A stretch of DNA of 64,000 nt from Hypomesus transpacificus (GCF_021917145.1 NC_061063.1:5646510-5710509); one strand, 5' to 3'; numbered from the stretch's first letter, positions 1 to 23,555 are shown. Made by a program: numbers and translations. The notes: generated by a model not told the origin, from the letters alone.

Positions 1-848
1 AAAAACACACGATGCAATTGCCCGGATCAAAAAAGTGTGCGCTGGTTAAAATGTGGGATGAAATCGGGATGCATCGTTTCTAACATTTTTGCATCGGTAT
101 AATCTGATGTATTTACATAGAATTATGTGTAGGGGAACACCTTTAGAAATGTTACCAATGATTTGTGACCAATAATTGTATATTAAGATAGTTTCCTCCT
201 CTCTAACTGTTTCTTAAGCGTGCTCATCTCCACTGCTGTCAGTGGCCGTTTCTCCTAAAGTCTCTCGGCCAAATTTCTCGCGAGTAAGAGGTGTGTTCGG
301 GCGAGTGTTATCATCGCGGAGGAAGAGTTACACGTTCTTACGAATTGCAAAAAATCCAAGGTTTGGCAACACTTTGAATTTTCCAAGGAAGATGGGCAAT
401 TTGACAAGACCCATGCAATTGGCAAGATATGTCATGCACAGGCAGGCACGACACCAGGCACGACATAAGTACACAGGCAGCACGGCTGATTTAGGTAGTC
501 ATCTGAAGAGGCTGGTATTTGTGTGGAGACGTCTGAGTCCCCCTTGGAGGCAAGGTCCAAGGTCCAGACCTGATTTTATTTTATCTTTGTTTAATTTGTT
601 AAGTAAAACGTTCACTTTTTTAGTTAATTTACGATTTGCTGTCTGACAAAGAAATGCATCATAAAGTAACATTAAATTGCATAGCATCATATTCTTTCGC
701 ATCGCATCGCGTTGAATCGCATCGTGTCGAATCGCACAATAGGGGTGAATGAATCGTAGTTGCTTTTATATATCTTGAATGTATTGGATCAAGATCAAGA
801 TCAAGATGTGTATCGTATCGTCCTCAGTGATGGAGATGCACATCCCTA
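1..848 (+). mobile_element. Decayed hAT-superfamily DNA transposon, right part
   Basis: The stretch ends with GATGCACATCCCTA (835-848), which resembles the terminal inverted repeat of vertebrate hAT elements, and is followed by GTGTGTGT (849-856), a possible 8-bp target duplication. Inside lies a BED-type zinc-finger remnant (352-514), the N-terminal domain of hAT/ZBED transposases. Positions 700-830 hold reiterated ATCGCATCG and GATCAA runs of the kind seen in subterminal regions. The left terminus is outside the window or lost. Most of the transposase is missing, so this is a fossil. The superfamily call rests on the BED remnant and the terminal motif; the family cannot be named. Confidence 0.6.
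352..514 (+). pseudogene. BED zinc-finger remnant of a hAT/ZBED transposase
   Basis: Reading from 352 gives KSKVWQHFEFSKEDGQFDKT, then HAIGKICHAQA, which matches the first half of a BED finger (SKVW.HF ... C..C). One of the two expected cysteines is glycine. The second half, KYTGSTADLGSHLKRL, with the zinc-binding histidine region, lies in another frame at 467-514, so at least one frameshift separates the halves. No catalytic hAT domain follows. It is non-functional. Confidence 0.6.
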
Positions 849-1281
849 GTGTGTGTGTACATATGTAACTGATGTCCTCCAGCATCAGAGATTGATTTGG
901 GAACCATGTTGAAAGAACAGACAAACGTTCTGCTTGACTGTTGAGATGTTCCAGTGTCAGCTCTATTTCCAACACGCTACACGATTAAGAAAGAATCAAA
1001 GGATTGTGCAAACATTTTCTTTGAAATTGACTATCACCTCAAGCAGGGATTGAAACATTGGCAGCCTTGGGTCATGTTTGAGTTGGAAACAGCAAATCAG
1101 AAAGGCAGACTGAAACATTGTGAATGAGAGAGAGAGAGGAGAGAGTGTGAAAGTGTTTCTAACCCCTTCATTTTGTCCTCACACTTCATCTCGCTTGCAT
1201 CAGCTTTACCTTATTATAATGACTTGTCTAATACTCCTAATGCACCTCTCATCTTCTCTTCTCTTCTCTCCTGGACTCCAG
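849..1281 (+). other. pou2f2: Last intron of pou2f2 (3' part)
   Basis: No other gene is seen here. The stretch ends in a pyrimidine-rich run and the acceptor CAG at 1279-1281, directly before the conserved C-terminal coding sequence. The hAT fossil on its left lies in the same intron. The upstream pou2f2 exons (POU-specific and homeodomain) are outside the window. Confidence 0.6.
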
Positions 1282-1601
1282 CCCTAGCTGCCAGTGGTGG
1301 TCAACTGTCCATTTCCAGTCTTGATACGAGTGGCCAGATGATTCTGGGCGCGGCCCCTGGGGGTCCTGGCGGTGGCAGCCTCCGTCCTTCCCTCTTCCTC
1401 AACCGCCCCACCCTGATGCCCATGGCAGCGGGTGCCGCAGGCATGGGATTGGTCAGCGGCCTCAGAGAGTCCCCACCCCCTGGTGCCAGCGGAATGAGCC
1501 TTGGTGAATCCCTCTCCCCCTCTCCATGCTCTAGCCCCGCCTCCTTCTGCTCCTTTAGTGAAGCCTCCCCCCCGCCTCTGGACGGGGCCATGGCCGAGTG
1601 A
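1282..1601 (+). CDS. pou2f2: POU domain class 2 transcription factor (Oct-2-like), C-terminal exon, partial
   Basis: This is the final coding exon of an octamer-binding POU factor. It starts after acceptor CAG with one codon base carried over, and ends at TGA 1599-1601. It encodes about 106 residues beginning ALAASGGQLSISSLDTSG, then a FLN segment (LFLNRPTLMPM) and a Ser/Pro-rich tail. Oct-1/Oct-2 C-termini share this order: an A-L-A-S-G-G..I-S-L-D element followed by LFLN. This part is a transactivation tail and has no DNA-binding domain. The choice of Oct-2 over Oct-1 rests on synteny: POU2F2 lies near ERF, CIC and GSK3A in human 19q13.2. The tail is more Pro/Gly-rich than Oct-1. Confidence 0.72.
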
Positions 1602-3053
1602 CGGAACCCAAAAGAACCTATCAGAGGAGGGAGGAGGAGTTTCAGGCGGAGTGCTTTACAGAAAACAAACCTCGCCTTTCAACCAAAGCCATCTCTCTCT
1701 CCCTCCGTTTTTTTCTCCCTTGCGCTCTCTCACCCCGAGTCTTTTGAAGCCAAAAAAATACCCAGATAGAAAGGGGAAGGAGAGAGCAAGGGATGATGGA
1801 GAGAACCGGAGAACGGGGGAGATTTAAACCAAAAAATCAACAGTGTTTATAAAGAACTTTTGCTCCTTTCTGTGGAAGAGTGAGAGGAAAACAATTGATG
1901 GAAACCAGAGCAGGGAGGAAACACATAACGACTGTGTGTGAGAGATGGGGTGGCATGGCAAGGTCATGAGATGAAAAGACAAACATGGATGAAGAGTTGA
2001 AAAACCAAAATGTAAAAACAAGTAAACTAGAAAGGAAGACACACAAAGATGAAAATGACAAACATGCCAAAATCTCCAAAAACCAAAATACCAAAAACTG
2101 AAACCAAAAAAATTTACATTAAACAGAAGAACTAACGGAAAGAAAAGCTTTACTTAAAGACTTCTGACATTGAACTGTCCAGGATCGACCAACACTCTGT
2201 TACACCAAACACACCAAAACTACATTTCACACCATATCTCCATATTGTTTTACAATTATTTTGTATTTTTGTATTGATTGTAGTTTGATTTAAAGTGGGG
2301 TAGATTGTATTTCATGCCAAATAATAATACTAGTTTGATATATATATATATCCATGTTTCCAAAAGGTGTCTCCACTGTCCACAGTACCTACCTCTCTTT
2401 ATACTAGCTTTATCTTGAATTCTATAAAATGTCAATGCTGTGATGGATTTAGCAGCTATCTTTATTGATTACAATTATACACTTAACAACGTATCAGTCG
2501 TTTAAGTCATTATCTGTAGATTATTTTTACATTGATCATTGTCATCATCATCATGACAACATTGATCTGTTGTTAACATTTCAAAAATAGACTTGGATTT
2601 ACAACGGCAGAAAAACAAAATATAATACCAACACCTACACACACACAGTCAAACTTATTGAAACCAAAAGAATACCCATTTCTCTGTTCATGTTTACGTT
2701 TTTCATGCCATCTCATTATTATGGACAGACAGTCCTTCTTGGATACCAAAGCCTTGGGAGAAACGCATGTGTTCACACGAGACCACAGCTGTGTCACACA
2801 CACATACACACACCCTGAAAACCCGGAGAGGATGACTCAAATCCCAATAATATTTTTTTTGAAACGAGAGAAGACAAAGCAGTATTCTAATGTGTACGTT
2901 CCTCCAGAAACGCTGTGCCTCAGAACCCTGCCCCACACCCTTCCTTCACCTTGGAAGAAAGAAGGACCACAAAGAAAAGAGAGAAGATGGAGGGAGGAGA
3001 AGGAAGGAGTGGAAAGATCTAGACAGGTGTCAGGTGAGCAGGACCTGGATCAA

Positions 3054-3067
3054 CCAGCAGGGGGTGG
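3054..3067 (+). promoter_or_regulatory. CTCF-like motif
   Basis: CCAGCAGGGGGTGG fits the vertebrate CTCF core (CCASYAGRKGGCR-like) except T for C at one weakly constrained place. The same 14-mer occurs at 52574-52587. Confidence 0.35.
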
Positions 3068-5839
3068 AAGAGGGGTGGAGAGTCATAGCAACAAGGGACC
3101 AAAACCAAAAATAAACAAGCAAACCAAAACCTAGGGGTGACTGAACCGAACAGAACACAAACCAAACCAAATACAGCGCCAGATCAGAGAGGAGGAGGAG
3201 AAGGTCAAAGAGGGGAGAGAGGGATTGCCAGGCCTCCTGTGGTCCATGCCACAGACACAAAGCCCTTCCTCTCTCCACCACCCATCTTCACTCCCTCCCT
3301 CCTTCTCTTGATGGTGTCTTCAGTTTGTTCGTTTTTGCATCCTGGACAGAGGAGCTCAGTCAACCTCAATGAACTGAATATCAGAATTTTAGGGGGGTTT
3401 GTTTTTGATTTCCATGCTCTGTTTGTCTATAATGTATGACTTTGTCTCATTGCTTTCTTATTATAATGGGGATATAGGGGTGGCCAGCTATATGAACTAT
3501 TTTCATAGCTTGTTATTATTTTGTTTATTTCTCTTTTATTTCTCACGTGATTGAGATGTAACTGTGATAAAGCAGATTTTTTATTTGATTGAGAATGTTG
3601 TGAAAAAAAGCCAAAACAAAATAACCAAAAGCAAAACTTTACTGACACAAACCAAACCAAATAACAAACCAAAACAATGCACAACAGTTGAGAGGGTCCA
3701 TTGAGCGTCCAAACGAGGACCAGGGCTGATGGGGCTAGGTGGGTGGTGTCAACTGACATACCAGCTGACCTTCTGTTTTAGAGGGAAGGTACCTGTTAGT
3801 GCTTCTTTAGTTTATTTTTAGGAAAACAGATCTATGTTCTAATGCTTACATATTCATGCTCCTGTACAGAAAGGCTGTGAAATGATCCTTCTTGATAAAA
3901 ATGTTTGATGATAATGATGATTTGATTTTAGAACCAAAAGCTTTAGACTGTCTGATCTTTGAAGATTTCGTATTTATTGTGTGAGGGGGTGCGTGTGTTT
4001 TTTATTGCAGAAATTATTTGTATTTTATGAACTCTCACTCATTTATTTATGGCTTGATTAATTTATGTATTTATTGATGTTCCTTCTATTTAATGAGTAT
4101 TCTAAGGGTTGTAATAGTGTGGGGACTGCAAGGTTATGTGGGGGGGACAAGCTTTGGCCAAACTTTAATACTGAAAGACTAAAACCAAAATGAAAGGTCC
4201 TTGCTTCTCTCACAGACTGGGTATCTGCTGTGAGAGCCTGTATCTTTGCTGTAATGACCAGAGAGAGAGAGAGAGAGAGAGGGAGACAATGAGATGGGAA
4301 AAGATAGAGAGAGGGAGAGAGGCAGACCAAAAGGAGGATGTATGTCATGTATAACATGAAAGTTCACTGTACAGTGATGCAGGCTTCTTAAGCACCAATA
4401 ATGAGGGAGTAGCATCTCCAGAGTCACCACTTGACTGTCTAGACTCCCGGTCTTTCTCTCCTCTCTCCCTCAAGGATCTTTCTTTCTCCATTTTCCTTTT
4501 GTTGTTCCAAGGTGAGGGCTTTGCCTAAATACCTCATATCCTCTGTTGAAAACCAAATAGACTGGAAGCTTTAATGGACGACGTAGGCGTGTCCACGGGA
4601 GGGGGGTCCTAACTAGAAACTGGTTGGAGAGAGACTGGAGAAGGACTAGAGGCTGATGAGAGAGAGCTGTTGGATGACTCCCTCACGGGGAGAGAGAGAG
4701 CTTCTCCAGTTCTGAGGACGTGTGGCACGCTATGCCATGGCATGTTGTGCTCGGTCTCTCTTTTTTTCTCTCTCTCCGTGTCTTTGGTTTCTGTTGGTTA
4801 TGAGGTGACCGGGGGAGGTGTGAGGGCTGTGAGATGTTTCCAGAAGGCGTCTGTGTGTGGGGTAACCAGGATGAAGCTGTACAGACTGCGTGCCTGTGGA
4901 GGTCTCGCCAGCAGTGGGCCTAGAATGATACCAAAGTTAAACCACTATGGCGGGACCCTACACACACACACATACACACACTCAGACACACACACACACA
5001 CTGTTGGTCCATGTGTATATAATCATTCAGGAGTCTTCACAAGGACTGTAAATGCTACATAAAGGTGTTCACCACCCGTCTATGACATCATAAGACTGTC
5101 ATCAAGAGCAACCGCTGTGTCGCAGCAGGACGTCTTGACCCAAGACAGTTTTCTACCAGACTTCTATGTGGCTGTTGATGTTCCTTATGTTGGTTATGTG
5201 CTTATGACCGTATCTCAAGCCTGTATGTCTCAACTCTCCATGTAACAGAGGAGCTGTTTCTGGCCTTGAGAACACATGTGTATCTGAATGTCACATGAAA
5301 TTCGCAACCCATGAGAGAGAGAGAGGGAGGTAGAAAGAGAGAATGCAGTTAGTCAGTTAGGCCCTTTTGCTTTTTTAATTCTTTTTGAAAACATTTTCTC
5401 TCTATTTTTTCTACAATGCAGCTTAAATCCAAAGGTTAATTATGAGGATGGCAAAGACAGATTTTACTAATGAAAAACCTCAATAGTGAAAACCAAAGAA
5501 CTCTTTACTGTTTTTTCCCCCATTTTCTTTACCGCATTTTGCGATTCGTGATTTTGTTTAGTTTTATTTCTATGGTTAAGAACTCTGCAAGTTCTCTTTG
5601 CTACAGTGATGTTTGATATTAATGATACTTATGATGACGATGATGACTAAAATGTTAAAACACTGCTCTGTGACACGTATAACTGTCACAGCCCATTCCT
5701 TTCTGTTTGTGAGTGACCAGTTTTTTTTCTCTCGAGGCTCGTTCTGAGCGTTCTATTATACCTGTCCCAGACTCATCGCTATCTGTGTGCCTGGTGTTTG
5801 GGGAAGGGAATGGGGACAAACAAAACATTAATTGTTAGG

Positions 5840-5845
5840 AATAAA
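5840..5845 (+). terminator. pou2f2: Polyadenylation signal AATAAA (pou2f2)
   Basis: AATAAA is followed within about 30 bases by the T/G-rich stretch TCCTTGTGTCTTTCTT, the usual downstream element. It is the last good signal before the intergenic spacer. Confidence 0.5.
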
Positions 5846-8224
5846 GTGTAAATTTAGATCAATCGGTCCTTGTGTCTTTCTTCCACAAATAGTGTTGCTT
5901 GGATGACTTGCTTATTTGACTTGTAATAAGTTGATGCGAATGGCTGTCGTTGCATATTTACATCACCCACTCACACACAACACAATGATGTCAAACATTA
6001 TCATCTTTTGTACATCCCATCCATTCAGACTGTGGGTATGGCAGTGGCTAAAAGGGTTTGGGATGCTCCTCAGAAGAGATTGATGAGAGCACACACACAG
6101 CTGTACATTGTTAGCATGTAAGCCCAACCCAACTGACACCAGACACTCTCGTCATCTCATAACCAAACACAGGGCTCACTGTGGAACCACTTTGACTAGA
6201 AACAACTTTATAACAGAGTAGAGACAGACGAACGCTCCATTAAAACCCAGGCCCACCCAAGCCCCCCTCCTCCCTCAACCAGACTGCTCTGTCCTTTGGC
6301 GTAGTGTCTGGGGTTACCGTGGGTTACCATCTTACAGGAACCATTTACCACAAGCTTTCATTCAAAGCGACCTACCGTGCGAGTGCATACATTGTCAGTC
6401 TGGGTGGGCCTCAGTGTGCCCTGGGCCCCTGGTTCACTGCACCATGCTGGGCCAGCAGGGGAACTGGATCTGGACCTGCAGTGGTGGTGCTCTGGGTGGC
6501 CCGCAGCGTGGAGGAGGTGGGGGGGTTTAGGGAGGGAAGGAGGGAGAGGAGGAATATTTCCAGTCAGTCCTGGCACAGTTCTGTCTTTCCTTCTTTCTGG
6601 GAACTCTTGTTTATCCTTCATTTGTCAAAGCGGAGATATAGCGGGGACTGGAGAGACAGACAGAGAGAGAGAGTATGTGAATGAGTGTGTGAGTGATAAG
6701 GAAAGAAAGAGGAGAACCTGAGAGTATAGATAAAGCAAGAGAGAGAGATGACAGGGTAGGGTGTAGGCATTTGTGACACATAGATTCCACTGCGAAGGTG
6801 AGGAAAAGCCATGTCCACACAAACATACACACCCTTGCACACTCACACACTTAGACCGTCACACAAACGTACTCAAACGCCCACACTGACTCACATACAC
6901 TAGCACACACATGTACACACAACCACAGGCCCAAATCCATCTTCACCCTCTCATGTCCACAGACCATGAATACCTTTCTTTGTTCATACCTTGGGCACCA
7001 GACTGGACACACAGAAGGGCAATGTTTAGAACTATATTTGGAAAATTTGAAAGGGCATAAAGTAATTCATTCCGGCAACATTATGTACTGCTGGATGAGT
7101 CACTGTAGTGTATATTTATTTAAAAAACATTGAGTATGTCTCATTGTTTATCATTTAAGTAACCGATAGTTTATAACTCTTTTACATTTTATTTTTAAAG
7201 GTTGTTCTAGCCTGTTCCCTCCACATGTTTGTGGATCTGGGCTAAAGCTGGGTCTAATCAGATGTAGTTGGATTGTTCGGGGCAAGTTAATCAGGGAAAA
7301 TCGTTCAACAGTAATGGGTTTGTATGATGCGCAGTACCCCAAAGCCACAACTAGAGGGACACCTACACTACACAAGGGACGCTCACAGCTCCAGAGGAGA
7401 GTGTGGTCTTCACCCACACAGCCTTTGTGTTGATCAAGTTGTACTAAACACCATGGTTATTTGGCCGCTGTCATTCTGCGCTTATCCTTGGTTAGAAAGC
7501 AGCCTCAGGATCTGTCAGAAATATTAATCTATCAAGCATTGCACAGTCAGTCGATGACGAATCATTCTTATACAGGATAAATGAGTTACATCTTCAATTT
7601 TTCCAACAGGATCATGCAATGTAAACCTACAAAATTTCATTGCAGGCACAGAATGAGGTATACACCAAATATCCAATTGAAAAAAGATGTTAAAGCCTCA
7701 GAATGATTCAGATGGCAACTGTTTGAGTTTAAAACGGTCTGCAGAGGTTGTGCCAGTTAGAACTGGTTCGAATAGATATTTGAATTTGGGGTAAACACCC
7801 TCCGCTTTCACACAAGTGAGGCACAGCAGGAAGATCTAGTTAGGGTGATAGTTGGTTTGGATATGTTCCTAGCCAGACCTGGAGACCATGTGTACATCTA
7901 CAGCTGGAACACCCAGGTGTATGGGAACTGAATTACCCATAAAGAACTTGAGACAAGTTCCAGTGTTTTCAGCGGTTCTCAATTAAATTACATATGTTCT
8001 ACATTGAACACTGATTCAGGTTTGATTTGCTCATTGCCATTCCAGCAAGTGTTTTAGAAGATCAGCTGTGAGTCCACCTTGAGGAAAGCTGGAAGAATAG
8101 AAGAGAGGAAGAGAGCAGTGACGAACAGTCTGTTTCGACGTCTTCTTCTGGTCTGCTGTTCTCCTTAGACTCCTCGCCATGGTGACGTGTCTGCTCATGG
8201 CGCCTCCACCTTGTGGTTGGCGGT

Positions 8225-8420
8225 TCTGGGATGCCTCAACCCCAGATCTTGCCCCAGGCCAAGCCCAAGCCCCAGGCAAATGCAGATACCAACCCCAGAC
8301 CCAACCCCAGCCCCAATCCCAGTCACAAACCCAAGTTTGAGGCCAGGGCGGACCCAGCCACCAGCAATATTCCCAAGGCAAAGCAGACACCAACCCCATC
8401 CCCAGTCCCCTGGCCCGGAC
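8225..8420. repeat. Degenerate C-rich minisatellite (CCCAACCCCAG-like)
   Basis: Variants of CCAACCCCAGxCC and CAAGCCCCAGG recur about every 12 bases. The array keeps frames open on both strands and produces Pro-rich or Trp/Gly-rich pseudo-proteins. Confidence 0.6.
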
Positions 8421-10011
8421 TAGGGCCGACCCACAAGTTTTTGCTCCCTCTCCAGGTTTCCCCTGCTGTGTAAATAATGAGTGTGTTGGATCTGAGTTCG
8501 GTTTCAGACTTGGTTTACAGTGGGAGCGACAGAGTGTGTAAAAGAGAGAGAAACAGAGGAAAGAGAGAGCGGGAATACGTAAGCTGCGAGGAGGGGAAGG
8601 AGAGCGACTGTGAGGGAGAGAGGGAGTGTGTAAGGGAGCTTGAGGGAATGATATACAGTGGGGGGTTGACGGGAAGTGTTGCATAGTGCCAATAGGGATA
8701 GGAAGAGAGAGTTCCCTGGTGACAGTCTGGAGGTCCTGTCAACACATACAGGCTGGGCTAAATATAGACTTGCACCGTTCCACACATACCTCCCAACTCT
8801 ATCCTACCCCTTCCCCCCATCTCTCTTTCTCCCCCTTCCTTGCTCTGCCCGTCCATCCCCAATTCTCCTTCTCCCTCCCCAACTCTCTCCTCTCTGCTGC
8901 TCTCTTTTCTTCTCCCTTACTCATGTTTTCCTAGTTTGCTGTTTCTCTCCGTCTCTTTCTCTCTCTCTCTCTGACCCTCTCCCACTATTCTCTACCTCCC
9001 TCCCTTCCTACTTTACCAACTGTTTCCTCGTTGCTCATGTTTTCATCGTATGCTCCCTCTATTTCCTCCCTCTCTCTTTTTCTCTAACTTTGTAAATTAC
9101 AGATTTGGCATGAGGCCTGAAGTAGGTCAAATATAACTCTCACATTCCTCTCTGCAGCCTCCTTTCCTCAAGGATCCAGTGTGGCCTCTCTCCAATCCCT
9201 TTGTCACTCCCTCCAATTATGACCATTCTCTCTATCTTTCCTTAAGGATACAGAATAAGACTTCCTTTACTTTTAATAGAGTGCTAATATGGCAGTTTGT
9301 ACTAAGTTTCATTCTCACTGAAGCTTGTTTTTCCTTGCAGTTTGTGCAATTTGGGGCAAATCTATGTGAACCTTTTATCAGCTGATTGGTTTATTTTCAC
9401 ATTTTCAAAACACAGAAGACAAAGCTTCTAGTGTCCTCAATGATCTCCATTCATTGTAATAAGGTACTAATTGAAGCCCCTCTCTGGCCTCTCACTCTCT
9501 TTCTCTACCTTTGTTCTCCACTTCATCGGCCCCTCTCTCCCCCTTCTCCACCCCACCTTCCCCCGTTTCATCCCCTCCTCTATGGGAGTCTTCTCTGCCA
9601 CAGCACAGGAGCAGAGTAATCCTATTACACATGCGAATGCCAGCTGGGAGGGGGTGTGGGGGGGGGGTGGACCAAGTGTGCTTATGTGCATGAGTGTGTG
9701 AGAAAAAGAGAGAGTCTGCGGGGTGTGTGTATGTGTGTGTGTGTCTGTGTGTCTGTGCGTAGATTTGCTTTGGTATGAGTGTCTGCACACTTTTGGCGGT
9801 GTGTTCAACAGTGCTGGTGCGGGACTATGTGCTACAGAAGCATGGCCAAGACACTAAAGTTAGGAAATAGAGGACGCAATGAAGGGAGGAAGCTAGAAAG
9901 CTAGACAGCGCAGACAGACCCTATGTGTTTCCTCAAGAGTTCAAGCGCCAAGAAAATAAACAAGCCTTTTGATCACAAAGAAGCCATTCACTTCTCTCCC
10001 TCCCCCAGCCC

Positions 10012-10024
10012 CCCTTCTCTCTCG

Positions 10025-10086
<62 letters not shown>

Positions 10087-10105
10087 GTCTCTCTCTCTAT
10101 CTATG
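10012..10105. repeat. (CT)n microsatellite
   Basis: A near-perfect CT run broken by a few T or G substitutions. Confidence 0.9.
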
Positions 10106-11019
10106 TCCCCCTCCCCCGCCACTTACCCTGCCCACTCTCAACATCAAATCTTTCTTCCTTGACCCCTCATTCTTAATCCCTTTCCTCCCCTACAATCCCC
10201 CTCTCCCCTTATACCTCCATTTTCAGCCCTGAGATCCTCAGAGGATGCTCTCAGCTGGGTCTCTTCTCTTGGGGCCTGTGTGTCTAGGGTTTGTGTAGGT
10301 TAGGGTTTGTGTGTGTGTGTGTGTGTGTGGGGGGGGGCTAGAGGAGACCATGACATTGAAAATGTCTTCATCATTACATCACTGTGTCACACACACACAC
10401 ACGCACACACATAAGGTATGAACATGAGAATAACAAAGGCCACTCTCACTTAAAACTTTCCCCTCTTTCTTCAACACCTCCTTAGTGTGTGTGCGTGTGT
10501 GTGTGTTTTCTTTAAGCAGATGTGTTGGTGTGAATTGGCCTCCCCCATTATCTGTGTGTGTGTATTTTGTTTGAGTAAGTGGGTGTGAACCTGGGTGTGG
10601 CTTGTTGCTATTCCAACCAATACAAGACAGAGTTCAACAACTCTAAGATTACAGCCCAAGCTGTTTTATATGTTTTAATGTGACCTGCAAAATATATTAT
10701 TGAAAAAACGTTCAGCTTATTAACTTACTGCCTGTAAATATATACTTGATATAGTTTAACCATTTCTATGCTTACCTATTAATCATTGATGGTAGATCAC
10801 TACCTTAATGAGTTGTATTGATCAGGGCACTGTAAGGATCTATTCGCCTCAAGATGAATGAGTCTTGATCCCCCTTCTTGTGCACGCCTACACCACAGGG
10901 TTTCCAAGTCTCAGCTTTTGTTCCCACACTAGTGTCATTCAATCAGCCTCACCTCTGTGGCTGTCTCCATCTCAGTCCAGGACTGCATGGAAACATAAAC
11001 CAAATACATTACTGTGGTT

Positions 11020-11052
11020 AGACAGGCAGGCAGACAAGCAGACAGGCAGGCA

Positions 11053-11129
<77 letters not shown>
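11020..11129. repeat. (GGCA)n tetranucleotide array
   Basis: More than twenty tandem GGCA units. The first units and the last one carry GACA/CAGA variants, and the core is uninterrupted. Confidence 0.95.
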
Positions 11130-12250
11130 ACAGATAGTATGATCGACTATGAGGAGTGTTTGTCCCTCTCTTTAGCTGCCGGTCTCTCTCACCCCCCCCC
11201 CCCCTCTCTCTCTCTCTTTGCTGTGTTGCTCACACAGTGCTGATAACGGCTTCAACACACTGTAGAGCTCGCAGTCTGTCACAGAAGAAGACGCGTCCAG
11301 GCTTGCCTATTGATGCCTCAGGACCAATGAGATTTGAGAGGAAGATCGCTTTGTAGCTGTAAACTGGCCACACCTCTGTCTGGGACTGCCTCTGTAAGTC
11401 AGCCAAGGCCCCAAGGAACCTGAGAAAGAGTGAGGGGATGATTACTGGCTGTCAATAAACATGGAATCAACTGTACATGTATAGGCCAGGTGTGATGGTG
11501 TTCAAGTTAAGGGAAAGCAAGGTAGGGAAGAGGGAAAAGAGCAGGAAGAGGAGTGGAGTGGAGGAGAGAGGGAAGAGAGGTGGAGGAGAGGTGGAGGAGA
11601 GAAGGAGGAGAGGTGGAGGAGAGAAGGAGGAAAGGTGGAGTAGAGAGGGAGGAAAGGTGGAGAGGAGGAGAGGTGGAGGCGGGTAGGAGGAGAGGTGGAG
11701 AGAAGGAGAGGCGGGAGAGATGAATCCTGGAATGACGAAAGGAGGAAGGAAAAAGTGGAGGCGGCGTGGTGTTTCTGAGGGAATGTTTTGTGCGGTGTTA
11801 TCACTGCTGTGTCAATGTTACGCACGTGTGTGACAGTACACGAAATGTCATCTACTGCCCTTCAGATTACACACACAAGTACTCGGGGGAAACATGAGCA
11901 GAGGAGGGAGCGAGGGAGTGGGAAGCAGCAAGAGGGAGTGAGCTGAGAGTACGCTTGATGAAAAAGAAAGAAAAGTCCACCTACATCCATGGTTCTCCAC
12001 TTCAGCGACTTCCATTTGCTCTTCAAGTTAACCTCCTTTTATCTGCACTATTCATCCATCTCCCATCTTCTCCATCTGTAGGCCACCAGGCCACCATCTC
12101 CCAAAATGTGACATTTTACAAAAGTCCTGATCATAGTGAGTCCAACAGGTGTGCTGTTTATGACTCTCTTTCTCTCACTATGAGATTGGAATATGATCTA
12201 TAAATTAATACAGCGGGTGATTGCTGTTTACAGTTTTGCAGCAAACAGGA

Positions 12251-13024
12251 TACATCACATTACCGTCGGCGTTAACGGGTCTCCACAGCAACGCAGTGCG
12301 CTGCAGTGACGCCAACCGAGTGAGTGGGAAGTGGGCGTAACCACCTCCCTCCCAGGTCCGCCAGCGTGGGCGGCCCCGTGTGGTAGGGAGAGAGAAACAC
12401 GACACCCCGACAGAGGAAGGGGGGGCAGTGGTGTGCGCGGGGCTAAGAGAACGGAGTATGGAAAAGGAAAAGTCTGTTGCTAGTGAGAGAAAGGAGAAAA
12501 AACTGGCCCCATTTTCTGGGTGAAAACTTTTTTCTTTGTGATCATGTTTTGACTGCTGTCTGGAAGGACGATGAGGAAGAATCTACCATGCAACATTGTA
12601 TCAGCTTGCAATTTAAGATCGCAGTTCTAACACTATCCTTAAGACAACCCCAAGTCTATCAGCACGACGCTCTCAAACTTCTGGCAACGCCATTCAGACT
12701 TGAGTAGTGCATTTCCCCGAGGCCAGGGCAACTTTTGGCTTTAGTACCTCGCCGTCTATAACACATGAAAAAAAGAAACGTAGAGTTCTAAAGTATCTAA
12801 AAGGCAACAGAAGGTGTGGAATTTGGGGGATTTTTTTGTTAAAAGTTTGCATACGACTTTAGGAAGTGCGAACTTAATTATCTTCATCCCAAGAAAGAAC
12901 AACGAAGCGGGTGTCAGCGAGCTAGCCAACTAGCAACCAACTAGCTAACACAGGCTAGTAAGCTAGCCATCTGAAGAGCCGCACAACGGGAAAGTGTCCT
13001 GACTGCCCACTGAACAGAATCACC
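12251..13024 (+). promoter_or_regulatory. erf: erf promoter / 5' UTR region (inferred)
   Basis: GC-richer DNA (12260-12440) leads into the erf start codon without an obvious intron, so the transcription start probably lies here. A short upstream ORF (12458-12523, 21 codons plus stop) would sit in the leader if transcription starts before it. Around 12920-12970 there is a cluster of CTAGC/GCTAG words. The exact start site cannot be read from sequence. Confidence 0.35.
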
Positions 13025-23483
<10,459 letters not shown>

Positions 23484-23555
23484 GGCCTGGGGAAAACACA
23501 CACACTCAGAGACACGGACACACACACCTTTTGAGACAAACACAAGTTTTGTACC

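Larger units (their letters stand above)
1602..5865 (+). other. pou2f2: pou2f2 3' untranslated region (inferred)
   Basis: No open frame with recognisable coding content follows the stop for more than 4 kb. AATAAA at 5840-5845 is the best end signal; another AATAAA at about 3110 could give a shorter form. The region is rich in A-tracts with a recurring ACCAAA word (about 1680-5490), a (GA)n run near 4259, and CA runs at 2638, 2798 and 4960. A CTCF-like word lies at 3054-3067. The extent of the UTR is inferred from the absence of genes plus the polyadenylation signal. Confidence 0.5.
5866..12250. other. Intergenic spacer between pou2f2 and erf
   Basis: No exon with conserved coding content was recognised. 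The spacer holds simple repeats: CA/GT runs near 6830-6930, 9724-9752, 10307-10329 and 10389-10412; CT runs at 8950-8975 and 10012-10105; the tetranucleotide array at 11020-11129; and a purine-rich GGAGA-type tract at 11520-11720. A C-rich degenerate minisatellite lies at 8225-8420. Open frames here are low-complexity artefacts. Confidence 0.6.

Noticed and set aside
8031..8684. 217-codon minus-strand open frame, Trp/Gly-rich
   Set aside because: Generated by a degenerate C-rich minisatellite; no homology pattern, no splice or start context.
11020..11129. GGCA array considered as a CRISPR or structured repeat
   Set aside because: Uniform tetranucleotide units without spacers; an ordinary microsatellite.
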